Source of the DNA: Deinococcus cellulosilyticus NBRC 106333 = KACC 11606
Lineage (GTDB): Bacteria > Deinococcota > Deinococci > Deinococcales > Deinococcaceae
Assembly: GCF_007990775.1 (NCBI RefSeq)
Contig: NZ_BJXB01000002.1
Coordinates: 1 to 64,000, forward strand
Direction of reading: 5' to 3'
Length of the DNA: 64,000 nt
This document shows, one piece after another, positions 1 through 9,566 of this stretch. The notes under the pieces are model-generated. The model was not told where the DNA came from, did not search any database, and worked only from the letters and a program-made list of their open reading frames with translations. The first letter of the stretch is position 1. Each line of letters begins with the position of its first letter. The position numbers and the translations under genes are program-made.

Positions 1-919
1 CAGGTGACGCCTGGAGTGAGTGGGTTCCCGGTCACACTGGAATGAAGATGGACAGCAGATTCCCTGAGACCCCACCAAGGTCCAGGCCGCAAAGATGGAG
101 CACAAAAGAGCATCAGCAACATGGGTGCGAGCCTGACGTTTGTGGTGTCATCAGAAGAGTGAATTGGATGCGTGTGTTCTAAATTTACCGGTATATGAAA
201 ACGTTGTCAAGTGGCTAGGGATGTCCCTGACACGCAATCTCTTCACACAGGCCACATTCGGACCCTGGTGATGGAAACGTTTGAATTGTCTGGTGGGCAT
301 ACCTTCGCCCTCAGAGCAACTTGCACGCCTGACACACGTTCACTACAATGGGGGCAACAGAGGTTTACACCTGGAGCCCAACCTCCATACGTTGGCCTGG
401 CGGAGTCTGAAAACAGCCGCCTTTTTTATTGCCGAATTCACCTCAGGGACAGGAGAAGCAAGATGACCCTCCAGATGCAGCACCAACCAGAGACCCGCCC
501 CTCCTTTCGGAGTTCTGTTGGTGTGCAGGAAACTGCCGGGTTGTCTCTGGAACACCTGCTGGTGATCTTGCTTCTGCTGGTCTGGGCACCTGTAAAGTGG
601 TCTGTTCATCAATCTTCTCCCACCCTGCACCCAAAGGTGGGGCATGCTCTGCCCATTCACCTGACTTACACGCTGCCCCAGCAGAGCCTCTGGGCCATCC
701 TGCAGCAACAGCACGAAGGGCAGGACGATGAACTGCTCACAGTTGGAGCGTGGCAACCTGCTCTTTCATTCCTGCAGGTTCTGCAACAGAAGCCCTTCGT
801 TCCTGATCCTGCACTGTTTGACGAAAAGTCCCATCCCTTGCAGCTGTACCAGAAACAGCAGTTGGATGCTCCCTGATCCACAAGAGAGAGACTGTTTTCT
901 TCCTCTCTGGAGCCCTCTC
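1..919. other. gene-poor stretch, no supported gene
   Basis: No recognisable gene was found in this stretch. The longest open frame, 211-876 on the plus strand, starts with GTG, lacks a clear ribosome binding site and translates to a 221-residue product with no motif I recognise. Its last third (about 680-876) has CTG/CAG-rich codon use like real genes here, so it could be the decayed end of a gene. Frames on the minus strand over the same bases are equally unconvincing. No terminator, repeat or riboswitch fold was recognised. Confidence 0.4.
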
Positions 920-942
920 TGTTTCTTGTTTGTGGAGGTACC

Positions 943-2397
943 ATGACCAGCCTTGCCCTGCTGATTGCTGCACTGCTGCTGATTCTCAGCATTGTCACCA
1001 GCAAACTCTCCGGACGCCTTGGCATTCCCGGGCTCCTGCTCTTCCTGATCATCGGCATGATTGCTGGCAGTGAAGGGCCCGGAGGCATCGAATTTGCCAA
1101 TTACACCATCACCCAGTTCGTGGGCATCATCGCCCTGGTGTTCATCCTGTACACCGGCGGTCTGGAAACCCACTGGAAGAGCACCAGACCCATTCTGCGC
1201 AGAGGCATCGTGCTGGCGACGTTCGGGGTTCTGGTGACCACCGGAATCGCTGGCTACGTGGCCAGCCTGCTCTTTCACATTCCCCTGATGCACGGCCTCT
1301 TGATGGGGGCTGTCGTGGCCTCCACAGATGCCTCTGCTGTGTTCAGCGTGCTCAAAGAACGGGCTCTGGACCTCAAAGGCAGCATCAAACCCCTGCTGGA
1401 ATTTGAATCTGGCAGCAATGATCCGATGGCTGTCTTTCTGACCATTGGTCTTATTGAACTGATCGAACATCCGGGCCACCCGTGGTATTCCATCGTGCCC
1501 GAATTCATTCAGGAGATGTCCATCGGAGCCATTTTTGGGCTGCTGCTTGGACGCTTTGCCGTGCTGCTCTTCAACAAGAGCAACCTGATGTTCGACGGAC
1601 TGTATTCGGTGCTGAGTCTGGGTCTGGCCCTGCTCATTTACAGCCTCACAGCTGTAGCAGGAGGCAGTGGATTTCTGGCAGTGTACCTGGCCGCCATCGT
1701 GATCGGCAACAGTGAATTCATCCACAAGAAAAGTGTGGTGCACTTCCATGACGGCATCTCGTGGCTGATGAGCATCGGAATGTTCCTGATCCTGGGTCTG
1801 CTGGTGTTCCCTTCCCAGCTTCTGGCAGTGGCCGAACCTGCCCTGATTCTCGCCCTCATCCTGATGTTTGTTGCGAGGCCCCTCAGCGTGTACCTTTCGA
1901 CGCTCTTTTCAAAAATGCCCTTTGCAGAAAAAACCATGGTTGCCTGGGTAGGACTCAGAGGAGCGGTCCCCATCACCCTTGCCACCTTTCCCCTGCTCGC
2001 CGGAGTTGAGCATTCCCAGACCATCTTCAATGCAGCGTTTTTCATTGTGCTGTCTTCCATTCTGGTGCAGGGTACCAGCCTCCCCCTGGTGGCCCGCTGG
2101 TTGAATGTGGGCAGCAAGGCCATCTCCGAGCGGCCCATGCCTCTGGATTACACCCCCACTGGACGCAACAAAAATGACCTGCAGGAGATCACCATTCCCA
2201 GAGGGTCCCGCATGCACGGCCTGCGCATTGTGGATGCCCACCTCCCAGAAGAAGCCCTGATTGTGTTGATCCTTCGTGCAGGAGAGTATGTGATCCCCCG
2301 GGGGTCCACCGAATTGCGAGAAGGCGACATCCTGCAGGTGCTGGGGTCCAAAGCATCCGTTGAACAGGTCAAAACCCTGCTGCAACCTGCAGGGTGA
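943..2397 (+). CDS. potassium/proton antiporter, CPA1 family, NhaP2/CvrA type
   Basis: This is a cation/proton antiporter of the inner membrane, probably exchanging K+ or Na+ for H+. About twelve hydrophobic segments fill residues 1-390. The CPA1 core motif ESGSNDP, containing the ND pair of electroneutral members, lies near residue 160, and GLRGAVPI lies near residue 340. Residues about 400-480 form a TrkA-C-like cytosolic domain (HGLRIVDAHLPEEALIV), which in relatives senses nucleotides. The ATG has a strong GGAGG ribosome site five bases upstream. It is monocistronic and converges on the next gene. Assignment to NhaP2 rather than another CPA1 subgroup rests on the TrkA-C tail. Confidence 0.9.
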   Translation: MTSLALLIAALLLILSIVTSKLSGRLGIPGLLLFLIIGMIAGSEGPGGIEFANYTITQFVGIIALVFILYTGGLETHWKSTRPILRRGIVLATFGVLVTTGIAGYVASLLFHIPLMHGLLMGAVVASTDASAVFSVLKERALDLKGSIKPLLEFESGSNDPMAVFLTIGLIELIEHPGHPWYSIVPEFIQEMSIGAIFGLLLGRFAVLLFNKSNLMFDGLYSVLSLGLALLIYSLTAVAGGSGFLAVYLAAIVIGNSEFIHKKSVVHFHDGISWLMSIGMFLILGLLVFPSQLLAVAEPALILALILMFVARPLSVYLSTLFSKMPFAEKTMVAWVGLRGAVPITLATFPLLAGVEHSQTIFNAAFFIVLSSILVQGTSLPLVARWLNVGSKAISERPMPLDYTPTGRNKNDLQEITIPRGSRMHGLRIVDAHLPEEALIVLILRAGEYVIPRGSTELREGDILQVLGSKASVEQVKTLLQPAG

Positions 2398-2414
2398 AAT
2401 GCTTCAAGAAAATG

Positions 2415-2444
2415 GGGGTGGATGCTGGGTCTCGCATCCACCCC
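2415..2444. terminator. hairpin between convergent genes
   Basis: An 11-bp perfect stem (2415-2425 with 2434-2444) and an 8-base loop sit between two converging stop codons. T-runs on either side are weak, so it probably acts as a bidirectional hairpin rather than a strong intrinsic terminator. Confidence 0.6.
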
Positions 2445-2462
2445 TTCTGCCCAGAGGACCAT

Positions 2463-3797
2463 TTACCTGTGAGTGAACCAGAAAAGCAGCAGGGCCAGCG
2501 TCACAGTCACTGCTGCCACTGGTGTCCCGTACTTCATGAAGCCAATAAAGGTGATCTTGTACCCTTCACGGTCTGCCAGATCTGCAGAAACAATGTTGGC
2601 ACTGGCTCCAATCAGGGTCAGGTTTCCTCCCAGACAGGCCCCCAGCGACAAAGCCCACCACAGGGGGTCCATGCTGGGTCCAAGTGCGCCTTCCATTTCC
2701 TGCAGCACTTTGGCCATGCTGATGGTGAAGGGAATGTTGTCCACAAATCCTGAGATCAGGGCACTGGAGAACCCCAGCAGCAAAATTCCACTGCTGATGT
2801 CCTGACCAATCCACTGCTGCAGGGCAGAAGCCACAATCGAAAACACCCCCGAGTGCTCCAGGCCACCAATCACAATGAAGAGGCCCATGAAGAAAATCAG
2901 AGTGGTCCATTCCACTTTCTCCATGATCCAGGCCGCAGAAAGACGGGTCATCAGGGCCAGTATGGTGCTGGTGAGAAGGGCAATCACTCCTGGCTCAAGG
3001 CCCAGGGGCCTTGCCAGCACAAACAGCACAATGGTGACCCCAAAAATCGACAGGGCTTTGACCATGAGTCCAGAATCCAGGAACTCATCAGGAGAGGCTT
3101 CCAGGGTGGCCTTGAATTCTGCTTCGGTCAGTTGTGCTTTCAGGTGCCCGCTTCTTTGCATCAGCAGTTGCATCACCAGAAGGCCTGCAATGAAGGCCAC
3201 CGAAGCATAAGGGGCGACTTGCACCAGAAAGTCCATGAAGCTCTTTTCAGCAATAGAACCAATGATGATGTTGGGTGGGTCCCCGATCAATGTGGTGGTC
3301 CCTCCAGTGTTGGAGGCCATCACCAGCGCAATCACATAGGGAATCGGATTGAGCTTCAACTGACGGGTCACCTTGAGCATCACCGGAACCATGAAGAGCA
3401 CCGTGGTCACGTTGTCCAGAAATGCTGAAAAAAGTGCTGTCAGCAAGGAAAAAACCCACAGGATTCTTGTGGGATTGCCTCTGGTCATCAGCACGGCTTT
3501 GCGGGCCACCACATAGAAGAATCCGGAGTGGCTCAGGATGGTGACAATGTTCATCATGCCGAAGAGCAGAAAGATGGTGTTGAAGTCAATGCTCCCCCAC
3601 GCCTGCTCTGGCGTGAGGATGCCCAGGGTCATGATGACCGATGCACCAAGCAGAGCAGCAATGGTGCGGTGAATGTACTTTTCCAGCACAATCATGATGT
3701 AGGTGCCCACAAAAATCGCCAGGGACCAGGACATCATGCTGGCCTGGGTGAGTGGTATTCCCAGAAGTGGGAGCAAACCTGAGGTTTCGTGTTCCAT
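2463..3797 (-). CDS. ArsB/NhaD-family ion permease
   Basis: This is an integral membrane permease of the ion transporter superfamily that includes ArsB, NhaD and SLC13-type anion carriers. About eleven transmembrane segments are visible over 444 residues. The two re-entrant loops typical of the family are present: NTGGTTTLIGDPPNII in the first half and GNLTLIGASANIVS in the second. A frame continues upstream to 3929, but the ATG at 3797 is preferred because GAGGAGGG lies about ten bases before it and the extra N-terminus is not membrane-like. The substrate cannot be told from sequence; Na+/H+ exchange, arsenite or dicarboxylate are all possible. Confidence 0.8.
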   Translation of the reverse strand: MEHETSGLLPLLGIPLTQASMMSWSLAIFVGTYIMIVLEKYIHRTIAALLGASVIMTLGILTPEQAWGSIDFNTIFLLFGMMNIVTILSHSGFFYVVARKAVLMTRGNPTRILWVFSLLTALFSAFLDNVTTVLFMVPVMLKVTRQLKLNPIPYVIALVMASNTGGTTTLIGDPPNIIIGSIAEKSFMDFLVQVAPYASVAFIAGLLVMQLLMQRSGHLKAQLTEAEFKATLEASPDEFLDSGLMVKALSIFGVTIVLFVLARPLGLEPGVIALLTSTILALMTRLSAAWIMEKVEWTTLIFFMGLFIVIGGLEHSGVFSIVASALQQWIGQDISSGILLLGFSSALISGFVDNIPFTISMAKVLQEMEGALGPSMDPLWWALSLGACLGGNLTLIGASANIVSADLADREGYKITFIGFMKYGTPVAAVTVTLALLLFWFTHR

Positions 3798-4015
3798 GGC
3801 GGGGTTGCCCTCCTCATGACCATCAACAAAGAAGACTGTTTTGCACAGTCTCCCCCAGGCCAGCATATGGAAACTGGAATCCTGCCATGATGGCACAATT
3901 TGCCTCAGGTTACGCCACGTTCTTCTCAAAATACAAGAACACCCGTCAGGGATCTTGGGATACCATCAACCCTTACGGGAATTCAAAACATCCTGCACTA
4001 AGCTCGGAGGTGATC

Positions 4016-4390
4016 ATGGAAGAGACCATCAAACACTGGACTTTTCAACTTTCGTTCATCATTGAAGCCATTGCAGGCGTGATCATCGCCTACGCCACAT
4101 TGCAGGCCACATGGAGGGTGATCCTGACCATGCTGAGGCCATCAAGTGCCTCCGTGCGCTCAAGAGAGGAAGTGAGGCTTCATCTGGCACGCTGGCTGGC
4201 AGTTGCACTGGAGTTCGAACTGGCTGCAGACATCCTAAGGACTGCAGTGGCCCCAACCTGGGATGAGATTGGCAAACTTGCAGCCATTGCTGCCCTCAGA
4301 ACCCTGCTGAACCACTTTCTGGACCGGGAGATTCGCAAAGAGATTCAGGAGGAAGCCAAAAAGACCCGGGAGGTTGAAAAAGAAAGGTAA
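4016..4390 (+). CDS. DUF1622-type small membrane protein
   Basis: This 124-residue protein has a membrane helix near residues 10-30 (FIIEAIAGVIIAYATL), a central region with arginines and a second hydrophobic stretch (ARWLAVALEFELAADIL). It ends in a charged helix rich in Glu and Lys. The pattern matches the DUF1622 family of inner-membrane proteins of unknown function. The ATG at 4016 follows GGAGGTGATC; the open frame upstream of it (from 3752) looks non-coding. It is monocistronic and closed by a strong hairpin. Confidence 0.75.
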   Translation: MEETIKHWTFQLSFIIEAIAGVIIAYATLQATWRVILTMLRPSSASVRSREEVRLHLARWLAVALEFELAADILRTAVAPTWDEIGKLAAIAALRTLLNHFLDREIRKEIQEEAKKTREVEKER

Positions 4391-4395
4391 ATGCA

Positions 4396-4430
4396 GCAGG
4401 GCCTCTGGCGTTGAAAACCAGAGGCCCTGC
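4396..4430. terminator. bidirectional terminator hairpin
   Basis: A 13-bp perfect stem (4396-4408 with 4418-4430) with a 9-base A-rich loop lies between the convergent DUF1622 and alcohol dehydrogenase genes. Confidence 0.75.
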
Positions 4431-4440
4431 AACACATCTG

Positions 4441-5673
4441 TTATTGCTGAACAGGCTCTGACTTCTCGCCTGAGGTGTCCTGGGTGTGGGTGGAGTGGTC
4501 TGCCCAGGGATCAAGCACGCACTTGATGCAGTTCTCGTGCTTGTGCTTGAACAACTTGTAGGCCTGAGGCGCTTCATCGAGCGGCATTCGGTGGGTGATG
4601 ATCACGGAGGGGTCAATGTCACCATTTTCGATGTGCTTCAGCAGGCGGTCCAGATAGCGGTGCACGTGGGTCTGCCCGGTGTGCATGGTCAGGGCCTTGT
4701 TCATCAGGGAGCCCAGAGGAATCTTGTCTCCCAGTCCTCCGTACACCCCGGCCACGCTGACCGTTCCCCCTTTTCGGCAGGCCATGATGGCTGCACGCAG
4801 GGCGTGGGGACGCTCGGTTTCCAGCACACGGGTGGTCTGCTTGACGGCGTCTGCAACCCCCATCAGGCCTGTGCCGTGGGCTTCCATTCCAACAGCATCG
4901 ACCACACTGTCCGGTCCACGTCCACCGGTCAGCATCTTCAGTTTCTCGAAGACATCTTCTTTTTCGTAGTTCAGGGTGATGGCTCCGGCCTGACGGGCCA
5001 TGTCCAGACGCTCCGGGAAGCGGTCAATGGCAATCACCTGTTCTGCACCCAGCAGGAAAGCACTGCGAATGGTGAATTGTCCCACCGGACCTGCACCAAA
5101 GACGGCAACCGTGTCACCAGGGGTGATGTTGCAGTTCTCAGCGGCCATGTAACCTGTGGGCAGAATGTCGGTCAGGAACAGCACCTGATCGTCTGTCAGG
5201 TGGTCTGGAACTTTGAACAGGTTGGAATCTGCAAAGACGGTGCGGGCATACTGCGCCTGACCGCCCGCGTATCCACCAGTGATGTGAGAGTAACCGTAGA
5301 TGCCTGCTGGAGAATATCCCCACATGGTTTCTGCCAGTTTGAAGTTCGGGTTGGAGTTGTCGCACAAAGAAGTCAGGCCCTGTTGGCAGTACCAGCAGTG
5401 ACCACAGCTGATTGGGAAAGGTACCACAACCCGGTCCCCAACCTTGATGTTTTTGACCTCACTGCCCACCTCGACCACTTCACCCATGAATTCGTGTCCG
5501 AGGATGTCCCCATGCACCATGCTGGGCACGTATCCGTCCAGCAGGTGGAGGTCCGAGCCGCAGATGGCTGTGGAGGTCACTTTGATGATGGCGTCGGTGG
5601 GTTGCAGAATCTCGGGATCAGGAACGGTCTCAATGCCCACGCGGTTGACGCCCTGCCAGACCAGTGCTTTCAT
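4441..5673 (-). CDS. zinc-dependent alcohol dehydrogenase (FdhA-like MDR)
   Basis: This is a cytosolic medium-chain dehydrogenase of 410 residues. The catalytic zinc site is visible as Cys38 (AICGSD) and His60-Glu61 (GHEF). The structural zinc site is Cys90, Cys93, Cys96 and Cys104. The NAD-binding glycines are in GAGPVG near residue 193-198. The length and the insertion after the structural zinc match the formaldehyde dehydrogenase/FdhA-like branch, so an aldehyde or alcohol is the likely substrate. It is the last gene of a three-gene operon; its ATG overlaps the stop of the SRPBCC gene by 4 bp (ATGA), implying coupled translation. Confidence 0.88.
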   Translation of the reverse strand: MKALVWQGVNRVGIETVPDPEILQPTDAIIKVTSTAICGSDLHLLDGYVPSMVHGDILGHEFMGEVVEVGSEVKNIKVGDRVVVPFPISCGHCWYCQQGLTSLCDNSNPNFKLAETMWGYSPAGIYGYSHITGGYAGGQAQYARTVFADSNLFKVPDHLTDDQVLFLTDILPTGYMAAENCNITPGDTVAVFGAGPVGQFTIRSAFLLGAEQVIAIDRFPERLDMARQAGAITLNYEKEDVFEKLKMLTGGRGPDSVVDAVGMEAHGTGLMGVADAVKQTTRVLETERPHALRAAIMACRKGGTVSVAGVYGGLGDKIPLGSLMNKALTMHTGQTHVHRYLDRLLKHIENGDIDPSVIITHRMPLDEAPQAYKLFKHKHENCIKCVLDPWADHSTHTQDTSGEKSEPVQQ

Positions 5674-6422
5674 GAAGTCCTCCTGCTGTCAAACATTTTT
5701 GCAATGCTTTCGGTGAGCATGCTCTTGCGGCCACTGGGTTGCCCCTCGGTGGTGGGTTCAATGCCCACCTCCAGCAGACGCTTAAGTCTCCTGAGGTCAT
5801 GCTCGACTTGCTGTGCAGGTTCCTCACCAAACAGGCGGGCCACACCTGCACCCAGGGTTCCTGCGGGTGGATGGTAGATCAGGCTGACCCGCACTTCTGT
5901 TCCGCGCCCCTGGGGTGCAGCTTTGAATTCCACGTATCCCTCGTTGGGAACGATGGAACCCTCAACCGAGCGCCAGGCGATGCGTTCACTGGGCACATCT
6001 TCTACGATCTCAGCATCCCATGAAACGTGGGTTCCAGCGGGTGCTTTGGCGACCCAGTGGGATTTTGTCTCATCGAGTTCCTTGACCTCTTCGAGGTGAC
6101 TCATGAAACGAGGCAGGTTCTCCAGCTTGCGCCAGAAAGCATACAGTTGCTCAACAGGTACCCCGATGGTGACGGCCTTGTCCACCTTGATGTCATTGCT
6201 CTCGGTGCGACGAATTTTGGCAATGCTGTTGTATGGGCTCTTGCCCATGGCCGCACTGGAAACCATCAGGGCTCCGGCACTGCCCATCAGGGCACGAAGC
6301 CGACCGGATCGCTTCAGGCTGAGCAGGATCAGTCCTGCCCCAAGGCTGCCGATCACAATCCGTTCAGCCGGGCTTGCGTTTTTGCTGCTGATCCGCTGGG
6401 TGTTGGGTTTGATGACTGTCAT
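5670..6422 (-). CDS. SRPBCC (polyketide cyclase/START-like) membrane-anchored protein
   Basis: The N-terminal 80 residues carry two short hydrophobic segments (IVIGSLGAGLILL and LMGSAGALMVSSAAM), like the domain fused to cyclase/dehydrase proteins. Residues about 90-210 form an SRPBCC ligand-binding fold: VTIGVPVEQLYAFWRKLENLPRFM, then a strand-rich core ending in VSLIYHPPAGTLGAGVARLFGEEPAQQ. The C-terminal tail is charged. The ATG at 6422 is chosen because GAGGAGG lies just upstream. The substrate is unknown. It lies between a small membrane protein and an alcohol dehydrogenase in one operon, an arrangement that suggests a stress or lipid-related job. Confidence 0.82.
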   Translation of the reverse strand: MTVIKPNTQRISSKNASPAERIVIGSLGAGLILLSLKRSGRLRALMGSAGALMVSSAAMGKSPYNSIAKIRRTESNDIKVDKAVTIGVPVEQLYAFWRKLENLPRFMSHLEEVKELDETKSHWVAKAPAGTHVSWDAEIVEDVPSERIAWRSVEGSIVPNEGYVEFKAAPQGRGTEVRVSLIYHPPAGTLGAGVARLFGEEPAQQVEHDLRRLKRLLEVGIEPTTEGQPSGRKSMLTESIAKMFDSRRTS

Positions 6423-6445
6423 AAGACCTCCTCTATTTAAGTTCT

Positions 6446-6799
6446 TTATTCCTGAGCCAGTCCGCGTGCACACAGCACATCAAGCACGGTGATGGCAGCG
6501 ACCAGACCGAAGGCGGCAGCAATGCGGCCTCTGGCAGCGTCTTTGCGGCGGGCAGCGAGTCCCAGGCTGGTCAGGTCCAGCACATCACCGGCCACCCTGG
6601 ACCACTGCCAGACGGTGGGTTTAGGCTGGGTGAGCAGGCCTGCACCTGCAGCAAGCTCCCGGATGCCATAAGCACGGGTGACTCTGGTGCGGTCATCAAG
6701 CCCCAGAAAACCATTCAATTTGCCGGGAAAAAAGGTTTCAAAAACGCCAAGACCAATGCTGAACCACCCGAGTGCCCGGGCCACTTTCTGTGCTTTCAT
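6446..6799 (-). CDS. small membrane protein, first gene of SRPBCC operon
   Basis: This 117-residue protein has about three to four hydrophobic segments: ALGWFSIGLGVFETFFPG, GIRELAAGAGLL, DVLDLTSLGLAA and IAAAFGLVAAITVLDVL. The arrangement resembles small DUF4267-like membrane proteins often found beside cyclase/dehydrase genes, though I cannot fix the family by eye. The start follows AGGAGGACAAC. The stop lies 23 bp before the SRPBCC start, so they are co-transcribed. Function is unknown. Confidence 0.72.
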   Translation of the reverse strand: MKAQKVARALGWFSIGLGVFETFFPGKLNGFLGLDDRTRVTRAYGIRELAAGAGLLTQPKPTVWQWSRVAGDVLDLTSLGLAARRKDAARGRIAAAFGLVAAITVLDVLCARGLAQE

Positions 6800-6998
6800 G
6801 TTGTCCTCCTGTAAATTGAGAGGCTTGCATCAGGATGCAGCGGAAATCCTGTGTCCATCTTCTGCTGGCACAGGGGATTGAACCTCAGAGTAACAGCAGG
6901 GTCACTTTGCAGATTGTATGAAAAGCAGAACCTTCTTCATGCTTCGATCAGGTGTTGATGAAAATGAGAAGGCTGTGTCAGTGCTGAAATTCAGAGCT

Positions 6999-7526
6999 TC
7001 ATTCTTGCTCCAGCACTGACATGGCTGGATGTCCTGGCCTCAACTCAAATTGATGACAGGAATGGGTGGCGAGAAGTGAAGGCATATTCTCTCTTACTTC
7101 CCAGGTGTATGGGTATTTTGGAGCGTCAAGCAAAGTCTGGCGATCTTCTGCGGTCTTTTCAAAACAAAAATAACCCTCAGCACTGACCAGGAACTTTCCG
7201 CCCCACTTGCAGGTTGCACAGCATTTGAAATAAAAATCCTGATTGTATTTCTCGATTTTTCCGCCTTCTACTTGATGGTCCTCATAAAGCATTTCCTCAT
7301 TCCGATAAAGAACATATTTGAAATGGGAAATTCCTTGTAGAGTCCACACTTTGAATCTCAACGCGATCTCTCCAACAGAAGTCTGCACCGGAATCAGGTA
7401 TTCGAATTGATAGCCCTCAAGATGATGCCATCCAATTGAGATGTGGTCCAGACTTGTTGAGATCTCGGTTCCAAAAAGGGAGTATCGTATGGAATCCTGA
7501 GCAATCAAGATCGGGAATTCGATCAT
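6999..7526 (-). CDS. hypothetical protein, cysteine-containing
   Basis: I do not recognise this 175-residue soluble protein. It is rich in aromatic residues and strands. It carries a C-C-A-T-C-K-W cluster (residues about 120-126), which could be a metal or disulfide site. The ATG at 7526 is preferred over 7565 because AAAGGAG lies directly upstream. It is more AT-rich than its neighbours, which hints at acquisition from elsewhere. The start lies 64 bp from the stop of the metal ATPase gene, so read-through from that gene is possible. Confidence 0.65.
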   Translation of the reverse strand: MIEFPILIAQDSIRYSLFGTEISTSLDHISIGWHHLEGYQFEYLIPVQTSVGEIALRFKVWTLQGISHFKYVLYRNEEMLYEDHQVEGGKIEKYNQDFYFKCCATCKWGGKFLVSAEGYFCFEKTAEDRQTLLDAPKYPYTWEVRENMPSLLATHSCHQFELRPGHPAMSVLEQE

Positions 7527-7590
7527 CAGATCTCCTTTGATGCACCGACCCAGGCTCTCCCTCATGTCTCTGATTGTAAGGGCAACTGGA

Positions 7591-9504
7591 TCAGTGTGTC
7601 TTCAACCTTTCCCCCAGCAACCTGAGCCCCATGAACACCACGAAGACCGTTCCACCTTCGTGGGCAACGACGCCAAGAGGCAGAGGCACCTTGCCAAAGA
7701 TGCTGAGAATGCCCACCACCACGATGATCGCAAAGGCAAACGTCAGGTTGAAGATCACAGTCTGGTTGGCTTTGCGGGCCAGACGCACGGCACTGGAGAG
7801 TCGGGTGAGGTCTCCATTCATCAGCACCACGTCCGCACTTTCCATGGCGATGTCTGTTCCACTTGCCAGTGAAATGCCAATGCTGGCGGCGTTCAGGGCT
7901 GGAGCATCATTGACCCCGTCTCCCACATGGGCATTTGGGGCAGGAAGCGACTTGATCACATCGAGTTTGTGTTCAGGAAGCAGTTCTGCACGGTAATCGG
8001 TCAGGCCCACCTGACGGGCAATCTCCTGAGCAACCCCTTTGCGGTCGCCGGTGAGCATGACGGTGTTCACACCCAGTTTGGTCAGTTCGTGCACCATGGC
8101 TCTGGCATCATCTCTGAGGGTGTCAGCAATGCCCAGAATCACCTGCACTTGCTGGTCTGTACCGTAAATGATGGTGCTCTTGCCCTGATTTTCCCAGCCT
8201 GTCAATCTGGCTTCCTGATCTGGTGAGAGGGTGACTCCCATGCGCTCTGCCATTTTGCGGGTTCCGGCCCAGAAGGTCTTGTTGCCCTGTTTCCCCTGGA
8301 TGCCATACCCGGGAACCGCTTCAATGTTCTCCAGTTTCAGAGCAGAAGAAATCTTCATTTCCTGAACATGATGGACCACTGCAACAGCAACAGGGTGTTC
8401 ACTGTGGGTTTCCAGAGCGTAGATGCCCTTCCAGTTGTCTTCTTCGTTTCCAGAGAGGTGCTGGGCGTCGGTCAGCCGCATTTTGCCATGGGTGAGGGTT
8501 CCGGTTTTGTCCAGGGCAATGGTTTTGACGCGGCCCAGCACTTCCAGAGCAGCACTGGATTTAAAGAGGACGCCTGCTCTGGCACTGGCGGCCATTGCAC
8601 TGAGCATCACGGCAGGTGTGCTGATCACCACCGCACATGGACTTGCCACCACCATGAAGGTCATGGCCCGATACCAGGCATCGCCCACAGAGAGGCCAAA
8701 CATGTAATGAAGCACCGCAAAGACCACAGGAACGCTGATCAGCACCACCGTGGCGTAAGGGCTCTCCCATTTTTCTGCCAGTGTTTCGGTGGGGCTCTTT
8801 TCGTGCTCGGCTTTCTCCACAAGTTCAATCAGTTTGGCCAGGGTGCTCTCGCCTGCAGGTTTGATAACTTCCGCTTCAATGGAACCATTCAAATTCACAG
8901 TTCCAGAAAACAGAGGGCTCCCATGTTGTTTGTCGATGGGGAGGCTTTCTCCGGTGATGGGGCTTTCATCCACACTGGTCTGACCGGCAATGAGTCTGGC
9001 ATCTGCAGCGATGCGCTCACCAGGTTTGATGATCAGGACATCACCAGGCTGGATGTCTTCCAGTTTCATCCAGCTCACTGCGCCACCGCGCCTCACCGTC
9101 GCACCATCGGGATTGAGGTCCATCAGGGCTTCAATGGCCCGTTTGGTTCTTCCCATGGCCCAGTCCTGCAGGGTGTTGGACAGACTGAACAGAAAAAGCA
9201 GGATGGCTCCGTCTCTGGCCTCTCCAATGCTCGCGGCACCAAGGGCAGCAAGCACCATGAGCAAATCCACGTCCAATTTCCGCTCGTGAATGAGTTCAGT
9301 CAGGGCTTCTTTTGCAGCAGGAATTCCTCCGGTCAGAAAGGCCAGGGTGTAGCCAGCAACAGAGAGCCATTTGAGATCCTGAAAAATCCAGCCGACCAGC
9401 AGGCCGAACAGGGTGAGTCCGGTCAGGATGAACCCTCTGCGGGTGCCTGGGTCCAGGGTGGGTTTTGCATTGTGTACGGGCGGAAGCGTCCGGGTGCTTT
9501 GCAT
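7591..9504 (-). CDS. P1B-4-type heavy-metal exporting ATPase
   Basis: This inner-membrane P-type ATPase (637 residues) pumps a transition metal out of the cell. It has the actuator TGES at 184-187, a membrane metal site Ser288-Pro289-Cys290, the phosphorylation motif DKTGTLT with Asp332, and HEGGT near 615 in the last membrane segment. SPC plus HEGGT, with no N-terminal HMA domain, is the signature of the P1B-4 group (CoaT, CzcP, PfeT, FrvA), whose substrates are Co, Fe(II) or Zn rather than Cu. The promoter just upstream carries a Fur/PerR-like palindrome, which favours Fe(II). The ATG has AGGAAAGGA upstream. Confidence 0.92.
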   Translation of the reverse strand: MQSTRTLPPVHNAKPTLDPGTRRGFILTGLTLFGLLVGWIFQDLKWLSVAGYTLAFLTGGIPAAKEALTELIHERKLDVDLLMVLAALGAASIGEARDGAILLFLFSLSNTLQDWAMGRTKRAIEALMDLNPDGATVRRGGAVSWMKLEDIQPGDVLIIKPGERIAADARLIAGQTSVDESPITGESLPIDKQHGSPLFSGTVNLNGSIEAEVIKPAGESTLAKLIELVEKAEHEKSPTETLAEKWESPYATVVLISVPVVFAVLHYMFGLSVGDAWYRAMTFMVVASPCAVVISTPAVMLSAMAASARAGVLFKSSAALEVLGRVKTIALDKTGTLTHGKMRLTDAQHLSGNEEDNWKGIYALETHSEHPVAVAVVHHVQEMKISSALKLENIEAVPGYGIQGKQGNKTFWAGTRKMAERMGVTLSPDQEARLTGWENQGKSTIIYGTDQQVQVILGIADTLRDDARAMVHELTKLGVNTVMLTGDRKGVAQEIARQVGLTDYRAELLPEHKLDVIKSLPAPNAHVGDGVNDAPALNAASIGISLASGTDIAMESADVVLMNGDLTRLSSAVRLARKANQTVIFNLTFAFAIIVVVGILSIFGKVPLPLGVVAHEGGTVFVVFMGLRLLGERLKTH

Positions 9505-9542
9505 GGTCTGATCCTTTCCTGAATGTGTTTGAAAAAGTTTCC

Positions 9543-9565
9543 TTATCAGGAATGATTCTCAATAA
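9543..9565. promoter_or_regulatory. Fur/PerR-like operator of the metal ATPase
   Basis: A 23-bp imperfect palindrome (8 of 11 arm pairs match) starts with TTAT, ends with ATAA and has GAAT-G-ATTC at its centre. Read on the minus strand it contains TGAGAATCATT, close to the Fur half-site pattern TGATAATnATT. It starts just after the -10 box of the ATPase promoter, where a bound regulator would block transcription. Confidence 0.6.
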
Positions 9566-9566
9566 G

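Noticed and set aside
1..942. c-di-AMP (ydaO) riboswitch ahead of the K+ antiporter
   Set aside because: K+ transporter genes often carry it, but no conserved core or matching stems could be seen.
4486..5877. 463-residue plus-strand open frame
   Set aside because: It is antisense to the alcohol dehydrogenase and SRPBCC genes, both with clear family motifs.
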